DNA of 64,000 nucleotides from Ginsengibacter sp963792025 (lineage in GTDB: Bacteria; Bacteroidota; Bacteroidia; Chitinophagales; Chitinophagaceae): contig CAWBUS010000012.1 in the NCBI GenBank assembly GCA_963792025.1, positions 372,001 to 436,000 on the forward strand, given 5' to 3'. A model generated the notes under the pieces. It searched no databases. It saw only the letters and a program-made list of their open reading frames with translations, and was not told the DNA's origin. Below, piece by piece: positions 1 through 9,937 of this stretch (positions within the stretch are counted from its first letter, which is position 1; every line of letters begins with the position of its first letter). A program made the position numbers and the translations under genes.

Positions 1-28
1 CGCCGATGACGGTTACCAGTACCATCAT
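1..28 (-). CDS. Possible 5' end of a leftward gene cut by the window edge
   Basis: On the minus strand two adjacent ATG codons (first bases at 28 and 25) open a frame reading MMVLVTVIG up to the edge. The residues are hydrophobic and could start a membrane protein or a signal peptide. The frame stays open upstream to about position 139, but without another ATG. Nothing about function can be said. A divergent gene here would share the 1-235 intergenic region with the SDR gene. Confidence 0.25.
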
Positions 29-235
29 TCTTAAATCTGAATTGATTGTTAGAGAATCTTCATTGAAAAACAGTAAAACGAAAAATATTAGCTGAGTTAA
101 CAAAGAAAAATATAAAGGGTATACGAAATAAAGAAGCTAGATTAGATTTTTGACCATGGTTTAAACATACACCCGGAAATAAAGGCAATCTTGAAAAATG
201 TTAATAGCTTAATTTTTCATTGACAATAAATAAAT

Positions 236-985
236 ATGGAAAGCGATAAAAATAAAATTGCAATTGTCACAGGTGGTGCATCAGGCATTGGATTTGCGAT
301 AGCCCAAAAATTTGTGGAAAACAAAATTACCACCATCATTATTGGCCGTGATACGGCTAAATTAGATGCTGCAAAAAATAAGTTAGGTGAATTATGCAGG
401 CCCGTCTCTTTCGATTTAAATAATCTTCCTTCCGTGCCCGAATTGATCAATAATCTTATTAAAGAAAATGGTCAGATTGATATTCTTGTAAATAATGCCG
501 GCATTAATTTAAAGAAGGATTTTACAGAAGTGACAGACAATGAATTCGAAAAAATTATGCTAACAAACGTTACATCAATGTTTGCTATTTCAAGAGAAGT
601 GGTAAAATTTATGGTGCAAAGAGAAGCCGGAAGTATTATTAATATAAGTTCAATGGCTTCCCAATATGGCATCCCTAAAGTTATTGCGTATACTGCTTCG
701 AAAGCCGCAATTGAAGGAATGACGAGAGCTATGGCAGTAGAACTATCTCCAAAGGGCATTCGTGTAAATTGCATTGCACCTGGGTTTATTGCAACAGACA
801 TGTCCGCAAAAGCCTTGAATAATGATATAGAACGAAAAGCCAAAGTGACGTCGCGAACTCCAATGGGTAAGTTGGGTCTGCCAGCCGACGTTGCCGATGC
901 AGCTTTATTTCTTGCATCGTCAGAATCTGCGTATATAACAGGAGTTATATTGCCGGTAGATGGAGGCAATTCTATTGGGTTTTAG
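236..985 (+). CDS. SDR-family oxidoreductase (short-chain dehydrogenase)
   Basis: A 249-residue classical short-chain dehydrogenase/reductase, soluble and NAD(P)-dependent. The cofactor motif TGGASGIG lies at residues 12-19, NNAG at 86-89, the catalytic Ser near 138-139 and the YTASK Tyr152/Lys156 pair follow in the expected places. The C-terminal PVDGG segment is typical of the gluconate 5-dehydrogenase/FabG-like branch. Length is normal and the ATG at 236 is the only sensible start. It precedes a secreted bicupin, a CE15 esterase and a CE4 deacetylase on the same strand with short gaps. A role in oxidising or reducing a sugar acid released from plant polysaccharide is therefore reasonable, but the substrate is inference; FabG-type fatty-acid reductase is the main alternative. 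Confidence 0.9.
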   Translation: MESDKNKIAIVTGGASGIGFAIAQKFVENKITTIIIGRDTAKLDAAKNKLGELCRPVSFDLNNLPSVPELINNLIKENGQIDILVNNAGINLKKDFTEVTDNEFEKIMLTNVTSMFAISREVVKFMVQREAGSIINISSMASQYGIPKVIAYTASKAAIEGMTRAMAVELSPKGIRVNCIAPGFIATDMSAKALNNDIERKAKVTSRTPMGKLGLPADVADAALFLASSESAYITGVILPVDGGNSIGF

Positions 986-1015
986 ACCTTTCGCAAAAAA
1001 TATTCTTTTTAAAAT

Positions 1016-1786
1016 ATGAAAAAAATATTCTTTTTGATCCTATACCTGGCGCCGCTTTCTCTTGTGGCGCAAAAGGATTCGCTTGTCACCAAGGTGTACA
1101 AATGGAAGCAACCAGTTACCAATAATCACAAACAAAAAACTTCAGTCGTTCTTTTTGATGGAAGTACTTACGATATGGAATGGCTTCAAATGAATGCAGA
1201 GGAACTTACAAAATCCGCCGCTGCAAATAAAATGATGGTTCCTGTTACAGAAGAACAATTATACATTATTAAAAAAGGGGAACTAACGGTAGGCATAAAC
1301 GATTCAGTATTTAAGCTGGTTCCCGGAAGCATCGTTTTATTACTTCCGGGTCAAAATTTTTCAATTCAAAATAAGGCTGCTGCGCCATGCGACTATTATG
1401 TAATGACGTACCGTTCGAAAAGCCCGACCGATTTGGAAAGAGGAAAAACTTACGGCGGCTCATTTATTAAAGATTGGAACAACATTATATTTAAACCGAA
1501 TGATAAAGGCGGAACCCGAAATTATTTTCAACGCCCAACGGCAATGACTAAACGATTGGACATGCATGTTACTACATTAAAGGCAGGATTAAAAAGCCAT
1601 GAACCCCACACCCACCGTGCTGCGGAAATGGTCGTAATGATTGATGGTGAAACGGAAATGCAAATCGGTCAGAAATTTTACAAGGGGAATGAAGGAGACG
1701 TTTATTATCTCGCTTCGAATGTATTGCATGGGATCAGGAATATCGGGACAGAACCATGTAACTATTTCGCTATTCAGTTTGAATAA
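1016..1786 (+). CDS. Secreted bicupin domain protein
   Basis: A 256-residue protein with an N-terminal signal peptide (MKKIFFLILYLAPLSLVAQ, cleavage after AQ) and two cupin barrels. The N-terminal cupin (about 85-135) has lost most metal ligands. The C-terminal one (about 185-250) keeps the HEPHTHRAAE metal-binding signature and a late His (LHGIRN). The bicupin layout resembles (S)-ureidoglycine aminohydrolase-like proteins, yet no purine-catabolism genes are nearby and the protein is exported, so that activity is not assumed. The gap to the SDR gene upstream is 30 bp, suggesting cotranscription. With the downstream esterase and deacetylase, a role in handling a sugar or sugar acid in the periplasm is a guess from context. 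Confidence 0.8.
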   Translation: MKKIFFLILYLAPLSLVAQKDSLVTKVYKWKQPVTNNHKQKTSVVLFDGSTYDMEWLQMNAEELTKSAAANKMMVPVTEEQLYIIKKGELTVGINDSVFKLVPGSIVLLLPGQNFSIQNKAAAPCDYYVMTYRSKSPTDLERGKTYGGSFIKDWNNIIFKPNDKGGTRNYFQRPTAMTKRLDMHVTTLKAGLKSHEPHTHRAAEMVVMIDGETEMQIGQKFYKGNEGDVYYLASNVLHGIRNIGTEPCNYFAIQFE

Positions 1787-1922
1787 TATAAGGGAATGGC
1801 GACCAGGATCACCAGGGAGGCATATTAGAATTCCTGTGGGTGAATGGAATATTCAGAAGGTTACACTGTATCAATATAAATAATGATGGTTGATATATTT
1901 GATCAATCAAAAAAAAATCAAC

Positions 1923-3470
1923 ATGACGACAAAATTTTTGTTTGTAACGATTGCGATATGCGTGGCTAATATGATTCACGCACAAGACACCACGATTAAC
2001 GGAAAGCAATATCCAAAACCTGCAAATTTTACATCGCAGCAAAACCAGGAAAACATGATGCAACAATTGGGCATCAAAGAGCTACGGCCCGGACCCAGCG
2101 GAAATCCATCAGCCCCCAACCATGCAAATTACGATACCACAAAATCAGATCCTTGCCCGCAATTGCCGGATATTCTAACAACAAAAAATGGGAAAAAAGT
2201 TACGACCACGGATACCTGGTGGAAAGTGCGTAGACCGGAAATAGTTGAAGACTATGAACGGGACGTGTATGGCAGAATCCCCAACGACGTACCTAAAGTT
2301 ACCTGGAAAGTTAAAGTAACCGATCGCGAATTTATTTTCCCGGGATTTATACCGGTGATTGCAAAGCAAATTGTAGGTCATGTTGACAATAGCGAATATC
2401 CATTAATCGATGTTGATATTAAAATGATGCTGGTAATTCCGATGAACGTGAAAGGTCCTGTTCCGGTTTTAATGATGTTTGGACAGCCCTCGTTTCCTGC
2501 GCCGGCCCAACCATCTAACGATGATATGGAAACTTTGAATGCGACATTTAAAGACCTGATGATTAAAGCAAATCCCGAAGTGAAAGATATCTTTGACAAA
2601 TATCCTGCTTACTCGCCGATTACAAAAACAACTTTTAATTTTTTTGCACTGCCTCCGGCGGGAGGTCCCACGCCTACAGAACAACTACTTGCAGCAGGCT
2701 GGGGCTATTGCACCATCGATCCAACAAGTGTGCAGGCAGATAACGGCGACGGATTAACGAAAGGAATTATTGGCCTGGTGAATAAAGGTCAGCCACGCAA
2801 ACCGGATGATTGGGGCGCCTTAAGAGCATGGAGTTGGGGCGCTGCCCGGGCATTGGATTTTTTGGAAGCCGATAGTTTGGTAGATGCAAAAAAGGTTGGT
2901 ATTGAAGGTGTATCAAGATATGGAAAAGCTGCCCTGGTAACGCTTGCCTTTGAGCCACGTTTTGCTACAGCGTTAGTCGGTTCGCCCGGCAAAGGTGGCG
3001 CTACTTTATTACGCCGCAACTTTGGTGAAGCTGTTGAAAGCCTTACTGGTGGCGAATTCTATTGGATGGATGGGAACTTTTTAAAGTATGGGGAAGATGA
3101 GGGCAAGTCTGGTAAAATGACTGGTTGCGATTTGCCTGTTGATTCACATGAACTGATTGCTTTGTGTGCACCGCGACCAATGTTTCTCAGTTATGGTGTT
3201 CCCGAAAAAGGTGATGCCAACTGGCTCGATCATCGCGGTAGTTACCAGGCCATCGTTGCGGCGGGAGTAGCCTATAAACTTTTGGGTGCAAAAGATTTGG
3301 GCGTCGGCAATGATTATATGAAGCAACACATGCCGCAGGTAAATGTGGGTTTACTGGATGGTCAGCTTGCATGGCGGCAACATGATGGCGGACATACTGA
3401 TGCACCAAATTTTAAATACTTTATTCCGTGGGCAAATAAAATGTTGGGTTATGAAAAGAAATCAAAATAA
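1923..3470 (+). CDS. CE15-type glucuronoyl esterase-like hydrolase, secreted
   Basis: A 515-residue alpha/beta hydrolase of the carbohydrate esterase 15 type. Members cleave the ester between 4-O-methyl-glucuronic acid of xylan and lignin alcohols. The nucleophile motif GVSRYGKAAL (Ser331 in this numbering) matches the G-x-S-R-x-G-K signature of the family, and the catalytic His lies in HDGGHTDAP near the C-terminus (His491). A signal peptide ends at IHAQ. The ATG at 1923 is preferred over one at 1890 because it opens the signal peptide directly. It sits 136 bp after the bicupin and 13 bp before the CE4 deacetylase. Activity on lignin-carbohydrate esters is established for family members; the exact substrate here is inferred. 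Confidence 0.85.
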   Translation: MTTKFLFVTIAICVANMIHAQDTTINGKQYPKPANFTSQQNQENMMQQLGIKELRPGPSGNPSAPNHANYDTTKSDPCPQLPDILTTKNGKKVTTTDTWWKVRRPEIVEDYERDVYGRIPNDVPKVTWKVKVTDREFIFPGFIPVIAKQIVGHVDNSEYPLIDVDIKMMLVIPMNVKGPVPVLMMFGQPSFPAPAQPSNDDMETLNATFKDLMIKANPEVKDIFDKYPAYSPITKTTFNFFALPPAGGPTPTEQLLAAGWGYCTIDPTSVQADNGDGLTKGIIGLVNKGQPRKPDDWGALRAWSWGAARALDFLEADSLVDAKKVGIEGVSRYGKAALVTLAFEPRFATALVGSPGKGGATLLRRNFGEAVESLTGGEFYWMDGNFLKYGEDEGKSGKMTGCDLPVDSHELIALCAPRPMFLSYGVPEKGDANWLDHRGSYQAIVAAGVAYKLLGAKDLGVGNDYMKQHMPQVNVGLLDGQLAWRQHDGGHTDAPNFKYFIPWANKMLGYEKKSK

Positions 3471-3483
3471 ATAAATCATTTCT

Positions 3484-4272
3484 ATGAAAAAAATATTCGT
3501 TATTCTTAATTGTTTGTTGTTCTCTTTTATTTTGAACGCTCAAACATCTACTTCATGGAATGGTAAATCATGTGCTGTTGTGCTTACGTATGATGATGGT
3601 TTAAATGTTGATCTCAACAATGTTATACCTGCATTGGATTCGGTTGGATTAAGGGGAACATTTTATATCTCCGATTATTTTAACGGATTAAAAGATCAAA
3701 TCTTTAAATGGAGAAAAGCCGCAGCAGAAGGTCATGAATTAGGCAATCACACTGTTTGGCATCCATGCGAAGGAGGAAGGCCGGGAAGAGAATTTGTAAA
3801 GCCGGAAAGTGATTTGAATAATTACACAGTCGCCCGCATGGTGAAAGAAATACAAACGATGAACAATATTTTAAAAGCAATTGATGGAAAAGAAGAACGG
3901 ACATTTGCATATCCATGTGGCGATATGAAAATTCATGATACCGCTTATTTAGATGGACTAAAAAATGAATTCATTGCGGCAAGAGGTGTAGCGCCCGCGA
4001 TGCAAACAATAGATAAAGTTGATTTATACAACATCGATTGCTATGGCATCAGTGGGCAAACAGGTGATCAGTTAATTGATCTTGTAAAGCAGGCAATGAA
4101 AACGCACACATTGCTGGTATTTCTTTTTCATGGTGTTGGTGGAGAACATTCATTGAATGTTTCATTAGAAGCGCATAGTGCGTTGCTGCATTATCTGAAA
4201 CTACATGAAAGTGAGATTTGGATTGCGCCAATGATAGATGTAGCAGAGTTTGTAAAAAGTAACAGGGATTAG
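3484..4272 (+). CDS. Polysaccharide deacetylase family protein (CE4/NodB fold), secreted
   Basis: A 262-residue protein with a signal peptide (cleavage after LNAQ, about residue 20) and a NodB homology domain. Motif 1 TYDDG (catalytic Asp37, metal Asp38) and motif 2 HTVWH (His89, His93) supply the Asp-His-His zinc site. LFHGVGG near residue 217 gives the later active-site His. Such enzymes remove N- or O-acetyl groups from chitin, peptidoglycan or xylan. Because it follows the CE15 gene by 13 bp, xylan de-acetylation is an attractive reading, but the sequence alone does not settle the substrate. Last gene of this rightward group; a 438-bp gene-poor gap follows. Confidence 0.85.
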   Translation: MKKIFVILNCLLFSFILNAQTSTSWNGKSCAVVLTYDDGLNVDLNNVIPALDSVGLRGTFYISDYFNGLKDQIFKWRKAAAEGHELGNHTVWHPCEGGRPGREFVKPESDLNNYTVARMVKEIQTMNNILKAIDGKEERTFAYPCGDMKIHDTAYLDGLKNEFIAARGVAPAMQTIDKVDLYNIDCYGISGQTGDQLIDLVKQAMKTHTLLVFLFHGVGGEHSLNVSLEAHSALLHYLKLHESEIWIAPMIDVAEFVKSNRD

Positions 4273-4710
4273 GTACAGGGCAAAATTTTAAGGTAAAGGA
4301 ATTACATTACCTGGCAAATGGATGTATATTATCAATTACTATTTTTAAGTAGGGAAAGTGATATCGATTTTCCACCAAAACCACATGAGTCACAAAGTTG
4401 CTTTTTTTAGCGCTCTTCGTGTCCTATATCAATGATTGGCTATAAATCTACTCCAGGGCAGTAACAAAACAAGAGGAGCTGGTTTTAATTTTGCGGCAGA
4501 ACCTGCTGAGAACCAAATAGCTGAATTAGTTGTTCCCAACAAACCGAAATACACAAAAGCACAAAGGTTTAAAAAGCACAAACCAGTTTCCCTCTGAATC
4601 TTAGTTTGCAAACTAAAATTTTGTAAGATCAATATCAAATCGCTATTTCTTTGCTTACTTTGAGCTTTAGTGCCATCGTGGCTAAATATTATTTTTTTGA
4701 AAATTATCGT
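4273..4710. other. Gene-poor stretch, no supported gene
   Basis: 438 bp between the CE4 deacetylase and the epimerase gene. It contains low-complexity text (cacaaagttgc, cttcgtgtcc, acaaaagcacaaagg) of the kind common in Bacteroidota spacers. A short plus-strand frame at about 4432-4597 reads as protein-like only if one base is removed near 4463. A 99-codon minus-strand frame (4429-4728) overlaps the epimerase start. Neither resembles a known family. No tRNA, terminator or clear promoter was found, apart from a possible ttactttg -7 box near 4653. Confidence 0.5.
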
Positions 4711-5120
4711 ATGAAAAAAATCGAGCATATAGGCATTGCCGTTAGAAGTCTTTCTGTTTCTATTCCTCTTTTTGAAAAGTTACTTAATACGCCTTGCTAT
4801 AAAACAGAAGCTGTAGAAAGTGAACAGGTTACTACCGCCTTTTTTATTAAGGGAGAAAGTAAAATTGAGTTATTGGAAGCTGATGCGCCGGGAAGCGTCA
4901 TTAATAAATTTATAGAAAAAAAGGGCGAAGGCATGCACCACATTGCTTTTGAAGTGGACAACATAGAAGAAGAAATGAAACGATTAGTGAAGGAAGGATT
5001 TACGTTGATTAACATGAAGAACCTAAGGAAGGAGCCGATAATAAAATGGTTTGCTTTCTTCATCCAAAAGATACCAATGGCGTTTTGATTGAGTTGGTTA
5101 TGGAGAAAAATAATTACTGA
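4711..5120 (+). CDS. mce: Methylmalonyl-CoA epimerase (VOC fold), interrupted by a frameshift
   Basis: Interconverts (R)- and (S)-methylmalonyl-CoA in the propionate/succinate pathway. The protein starts MKKIEHIGIAVRSL with the metal-binding HIGIAV motif and has MHHIAFEVDNIEEEM near residue 75, both typical of this VOC enzyme. The frame breaks at about 5014-5015: the read frame gives a short aberrant tail, while shifting by two bases (or restoring one) gives EEPKEGADNKMVCFLHPKD and then GVLIELVMEKNNY ending at 5120, exactly the family C-terminus. Reconstructed length is about 136 residues, normal for the family. The break falls in a region with other one-base errors, so sequencing or assembly error is more likely than gene loss. 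Confidence 0.85.
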
Positions 5121-5145
5121 AGCTCCTGATTTACCGCCCCAAGGA

Positions 5146-5785
5146 TTATACCAAATAGGGATTATACTTTATTTCTTCTCCAATAGTAGTTGCACGGCCA
5201 TGACCAGGATACACTTTTACATCATGCGGCAATACAAATAATTTTTCCTTAATATTTTTAATAAGGCTTTCATGACTCCCGCCAGGCAGATCAGTGCGTC
5301 CAATGCTTTGATAAAATAAAACATCACCTCCTATAACAAATTTTTGCTTTTCGCAATAAAAACAAATACTTCCCGGAGAATGGCCCGGCGCTTCAATAAC
5401 TTGTAAAGTGTCTTCGCCCAATGAAATAACATCGCCTTCTTTAAGAAAAATCAGCTCCCCTGCATAATTATCAAAAGGCAAATTGAACATTAATCCCGAC
5501 GCAGGAGCCATCTGTAAAATCGATTCTTCATTTTTATGAATCTTAAGTGTCAACCGGTAGGCTTCGGCAATAAATTTATTACCAAAAACATGATCAAGGT
5601 GGCAATGCGTGTTCAGTAACATTACAGGACGCAACCCATTTTCATTAATAAACGATTGTAATATGTCCTTTTCTTCTTCGGAATAGCAGCCGGGATCAAT
5701 GATTATACATTCATTGAGCCTCATTATAAAGAACGTAAGTATTTTCCTGGACGGCATTAAAAGTTAAAACTTTGATAAGGAACAT
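5146..5785 (-). CDS. MBL-fold metallo-hydrolase (glyoxalase II-like), N-terminal frameshift
   Basis: A metallo-beta-lactamase-fold hydrolase of about 213 residues. The metal-binding motif THCHLDH is present, followed by GHSPGSICF and the late PGHGRATTIGEE motif typical of small Bacteroidota YcbL/GloB-like proteins. The long open frame begins at 5757 with an atypical N-terminus. Reading upstream with one base (position 5716) removed gives MFLIKVLTFNAVQENTYVLY followed by NEA and then NECIIIDPG, which is the normal family start, so the gene probably begins at 5785. It converges with the epimerase gene, with a 25-bp gap. A thioester hydrolase role is likely from the family; the substrate is unknown. 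Confidence 0.85.
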
Positions 5786-5865
5786 GGCGTATATAAAATT
5801 GAGGTAATTTCATTTTCCTGATTAACCCGAAACGTTTAATTTTAGGCAATTATAACCTACAGTAC

Positions 5866-8800
5866 ATGCAAGATCACAAGAATCAATTTGACAAAAAAAT
5901 TTTTCTGCTTCTATCATTTTTCTTCTTTTTGGCATCAATGGCAAATGCGCAGGTAAGTAGCGTTCAATTTGGCAAAAACCGGGTTCAATATAAAAAATTC
6001 AAATGGCAATATTATCAAACAAGAAATTTCAATTCATATTTTAATCAGGACGGGCAGGAACTTGCAAAATATGTTGCTCAGGTAGCTGAAGAAGAACTAC
6101 CCGCAATGGAAAAATTTGTTGAGTATAGTTTGCAACGCAGGGCCAATATTATTATTTACAACAGCTTTGGAGATTTGCAACAAAGTAATATTGGACTTGG
6201 CATCGACTGGCAAAATACCGGCGGAACTACCAAATTAGTTAACAACAAAATGGTAGTTTATTTTAATAGCAATCATGCAGACCTGCGCCGACAAATTCGG
6301 GAAGGTATCGCAAAAGTGCTTACTGAAAATCTTTTGTTTGGCGATGATCTCGGTGAAGTTGCCGGCAATGCAGCGCTTCTTGATTTGCCCCAATGGCTTA
6401 TCGACGGCTATGTAGCCTATGCAGGCCAAAACTGGAGCACGCAACTTGATGACGAATTAAAAAATGAGATCGAGAGTGGTAATTATAAAAACTTTTACCA
6501 GTTGGCTTTTGAAAAACCTTTACTTGCCGGCCATGCATTTTGGTATTACATAGAAGAAAAATATAAGAGGGAAAACACTACCTATTTATTGTACCTGGCC
6601 CGTGTTTATAAAAGTTTGAACAGGGCTTCCCAAACAGTTACTAAAAAAAGAAAGTTCAAAGAAGTATTGTCTGATTTTATGACCTATGAACAAGACAAAT
6701 ATGATAATGATATTTCACGTCGCAAAAACTATCCGAAAGGAAGTGAGATTACAGATTATACTGTAGGGAAAAGAATAGACTATTTCCATTTTAATGTAAA
6801 TCCGAACAAACGCAACGGATCCTTTGCAGTTGTTCAATATAAAAAAGGAAAGTACAGGTTGTTGCTGAACGAAGATGATGTTGATAAAACATTATTGAAG
6901 TTTGGCTCCAATAGCAAGATTGATGAAATAAACACTAATTATCCAATGATGGCCTGGGATCCGAAAGGAACAAGGCTTTCGGTATTATATGAAGAAGAAG
7001 GCCACATCAAACTTTTTGTTTATGATGTTCTTACAAAAATAAAACCCTACAAGCGGGACCTAACGGATCGCTTTGACCAGGTACAGGATATGAAGTACAT
7101 GATCAATAGCCATGACATTGCTTTTCAGCGCTGTTAAAAATGGGCATTCGGATATATATTCTTACGATATTGAAAATGATAAACTGAGACAGATAACAAA
7201 TGACGTTTATGATGATCTTGACCCGTCGTTTGTATCGTTTCCAAATAAAACAGGAATTATATTTTCGAGTAACCGGCCATCTGCGGGCAAAAGAGGTTCT
7301 GACACATCATTATTAAACAATCGTTTCAATATTTTTTTAATTACCGATTTTACAACCAACCGGCCGGAGTTGAACCAGATAACTCAACTCACCAATCTAA
7401 AATTTGGAGATGCAAGGTACCCTACCCAATATAGCAATGTTCATTTTACTTTTGTCAGCGATCTAAATGGTGTAGGCAACAGGTATGCGGGACTCTTTTC
7501 TACTGAAAAAGAAGGGTTAGATACACTTGTTCTTATTGGTGATGATATTCTTAGAAACCCGTCGGAGAACGAAGTAGACTCGATATTAAAGGTGTATAAA
7601 AAGAAGGATATTGATTCCGTAGCGATCGTTTCCGTTTCAAAAGATTCTGCCTACGTATTTCCATTAACGAATTACGAAAGTAGTCTTCTCGAAACAAGAG
7701 AAGCCGGAGAGAATCACCAGGTGAGCGAAGTAACAAGACAGAGCGACGACAAAATTTTATACAAGCTTAAGATTGATGAGAACGCTTTGCGAAGAAGAAA
7801 TGTTAGCGCTACTCCTACGGCTTATATGAAACACCTGATGGAAGCGGATAAGATTTCAAGAGGTGCAGAGATTATTAAACCCAGTATTGATACATCACAA
7901 AAGAAGGATGTTTTTCAAAATGAATTCAAAGATGAAAAGAAAGATACTGCCAGGAATTATGATGGCGAAGTTGTCAACGAACCAACGGTGTTATCAGAAG
8001 CAAAATTATATCGCTATAAGCCATTGAAATTTGCCACTGATTATGTGGTTGCTGGTTTTAATAATGATGTTTTAGGAACAAGGTATCAAATATTTGAAGG
8101 CGGCGCAGGACCTATAACACTCACGTCGAATAGCGGGCTTGACGGTACGTTGCGAATGGGCACTGCTGATATAATGGAAGATATAAAGATATCAGGGGGA
8201 TTCAGGCTTTCCACGAATCTAAAAGATAATGACTGGCTACTGCAGTTTAATAACCTGCGAAGAAGAGTTGATTGGGGACTAACCTATTACAGGAGTGTCC
8301 AGGCACTTAATTTTGGGGTTGATTCTTCCAGCTATAGCTATCCCGGAAAAATATTTTCCAATCTCTACCAGGGGAATGCCAGCTACCCACTTGACGCAAC
8401 AAAGAGTATTCGTTTAAGCGCCGGCGTTAGGAAAGACCGTGGCGTAGTGAGTTCATTCGATAATCTGTCTTTAACCGCACCTGATATTGATAAAACCTAT
8501 GGTTTATTACACCTGGAGTATGTATATGATAACACATTAAATCCCGCGCAAAACATTTGGAATGGCATACGCTATAAGGCTTATATAGACTGGAATACGG
8601 AAATAAGTAAACCGGCAGCTTTTGAAGGCCGCAATACTTTCAATTTCGGATTTGATGCAAGAGCTTACTATCCCATCTATCGCAATTTTATTTGGGCAGG
8701 CAGAGTTGCCGGTGATTTTAGCTGGGGGAATCAAAAGCTTGTTTATTATTTGGGGGGTATTGATAATTGGTTCATGTTTAGCGATAACCAAAAAAGTAAT

Positions 8801-9274
8801 GGTACTTATCGTTACTTCAATCCGGCTAATAAACCAGCTGCCGATGCTAATTACGCATTTCAATCTCTTGCCGTAAACCTTAGAGGCTTTATCCAAAATG
8901 CTGCCAACGGGAATAATGACGTTGTTATTAATAGTGAATTCAGGCTGCCTGTTTTTACTACGCTATTCAGTAAACCTATAAACAATGCATTCGTAAGAAA
9001 TTTTCAGTTAACGCAATTTATTGACCTGGGCTCTGCATGGAACGGTGCTTATAATAAACTGGCCAGGCCAGATATAACTTATGCAGATGCAAGCGATCCA
9101 ACCGTTACCGTTAGTATTAAAGCGCCAGGTATCGGGCCTTTCCTTGGTGGATACGGATTTGGCGCAAGAAGTACTTTGCTTGGATATTTCTTAAAGTTTG
9201 ACGCGGGCTGGCCGATGAATGGTTTCTTTAGAGGCAAGCCAATTTATTATTTCAGTATGGGGCTTGATTTTTAA
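5866..9274 (+). CDS. Large outer-membrane protein: peptidase-MA-like, TolB-like propeller and beta-barrel regions; one frameshift
   Basis: Reconstructed protein of about 1135 residues with a signal peptide ending at SMANAQ. Residues 30-290 resemble the peptidase-MA fold (LPQWLIDGYVAYAGQ) but lack an HExxH zinc motif. A WD40/TolB-like propeller follows (SDIYSYDIENDKLRQIT, IIFSSNRPS). The last 400 residues are rich in alternating aromatic strands as in a surface-antigen-type barrel, ending FSMGLDF. The frame breaks at 7126: dropping one C joins SHDIAF to SAVKNGHSD without loss. Proteins of this plan are often annotated as TolB-like translocation proteins in Bacteroidota; the function is not established. 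A strong terminator follows at 9298. Confidence 0.8.
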
Positions 9275-9283
9275 TTAGCGTAA

Positions 9284-9937
9284 TTATTTTAATAATTGAT
9301 TGCCCGGTTTAATTATTAAGCCGGGCAATTTTTTTATAATGAAATAAAATATTCCGAAGAAGAAAAAGAGAATAATCGTCATACCCCATGTACGCGGATG
9401 CTGAAACGGCTTTGCGAATGGTTGAATTATTTCAAAAATGAATTGGAAAGGATTGAAAAAAATATCCCAGCTATTCCATCTTAAAAACCTTCCAATATAC
9501 ACTCCAAATGAACTAACAAAAAGACATCCAGATAAAATAAAACTTGTTTTACGTTTATTAAATTTTGAGAGCAAGAATAATTCTACTCGATAAAGTGATA
9601 TGAACGCCATTATTAATCCGTTGACAGCTGCAGAAAAAATTAATACCACATCAAACCAAAGCGGAATATTATTTCTTTGTTTTAAATGTACAAAGTCAGT
9701 GATAATGTACATTGCGTTTGGAAAGAATAGAATCCATAAACCAAAAAGTATCCAATGAAATTTTCTATTTTCCAATTGCGTTAAATATTGACTGAGCAAT
9801 AATGGAATCGCTGCCAGAAAAAGATTCCATGTAAAAAATAAATACATGAAACTGCCAGAATAAAAAACCCTGAAGAAAATTAAACAACCCGTAAACGCAA
9901 TCGGCAACAGCAAAATCTTGGCTACAGTAATTTTCAT
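9284..9937 (-). CDS. DUF1361 integral membrane protein
   Basis: A 217-residue membrane protein with about six hydrophobic segments. Conserved DUF1361 features are visible: FPNAMYIITDFVHL near 75-90, LYRVELFLL, and GVYIGRFLRWNSWD near 145-160. The function of the family is unknown. The start codon overlaps the stop of dgkA by 4 bp (ATGA), so the two are translationally coupled. The last codons overlap a hairpin (9298-9336) that serves as terminator for the convergent gene. Confidence 0.85.
   Translation of the reverse strand: MKITVAKILLLPIAFTGCLIFFRVFYSGSFMYLFFTWNLFLAAIPLLLSQYLTQLENRKFHWILFGLWILFFPNAMYIITDFVHLKQRNNIPLWFDVVLIFSAAVNGLIMAFISLYRVELFLLSKFNKRKTSFILSGCLFVSSFGVYIGRFLRWNSWDIFFNPFQFIFEIIQPFAKPFQHPRTWGMTIILFFFFGIFYFIIKKLPGLIIKPGNQLLK
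9298..9336 (+). terminator. Rho-independent terminator after the propeller/barrel gene
   Basis: Arms attgcccggttt (9299-9310) and aagccgggcaat (9318-9329) pair over 12 bp with one G-T, with a 7-nt loop and a following run of T. It terminates rightward transcription from the gene ending at 9274 and lies inside the 3' end of the opposing DUF1361 gene. Leftward transcripts would meet the same hairpin inside their final codons. Confidence 0.85.

Noticed and set aside
472..969. 165-codon minus-strand frame inside the SDR gene
   Set aside because: It mirrors the SDR coding frame; the SDR protein has all catalytic motifs.
4432..4597. Plus-strand protein-like stretch (NKTRGAGFNFAAEPAENQIA) in a spacer
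   Set aside because: It needs a frame correction to have a start codon, matches no family I know, and includes low-complexity spacer text seen elsewhere in Bacteroidota.
4429..4728. Minus-strand open frame of 99 codons overlapping the epimerase start
   Set aside because: Low-complexity composition, no recognisable domain, and overlap with the start of a real gene on the other strand.
8537..8896. 119-codon minus-strand frame within the outer-membrane propeller/barrel gene
   Set aside because: Lies entirely inside a conserved coding region and has no family features.
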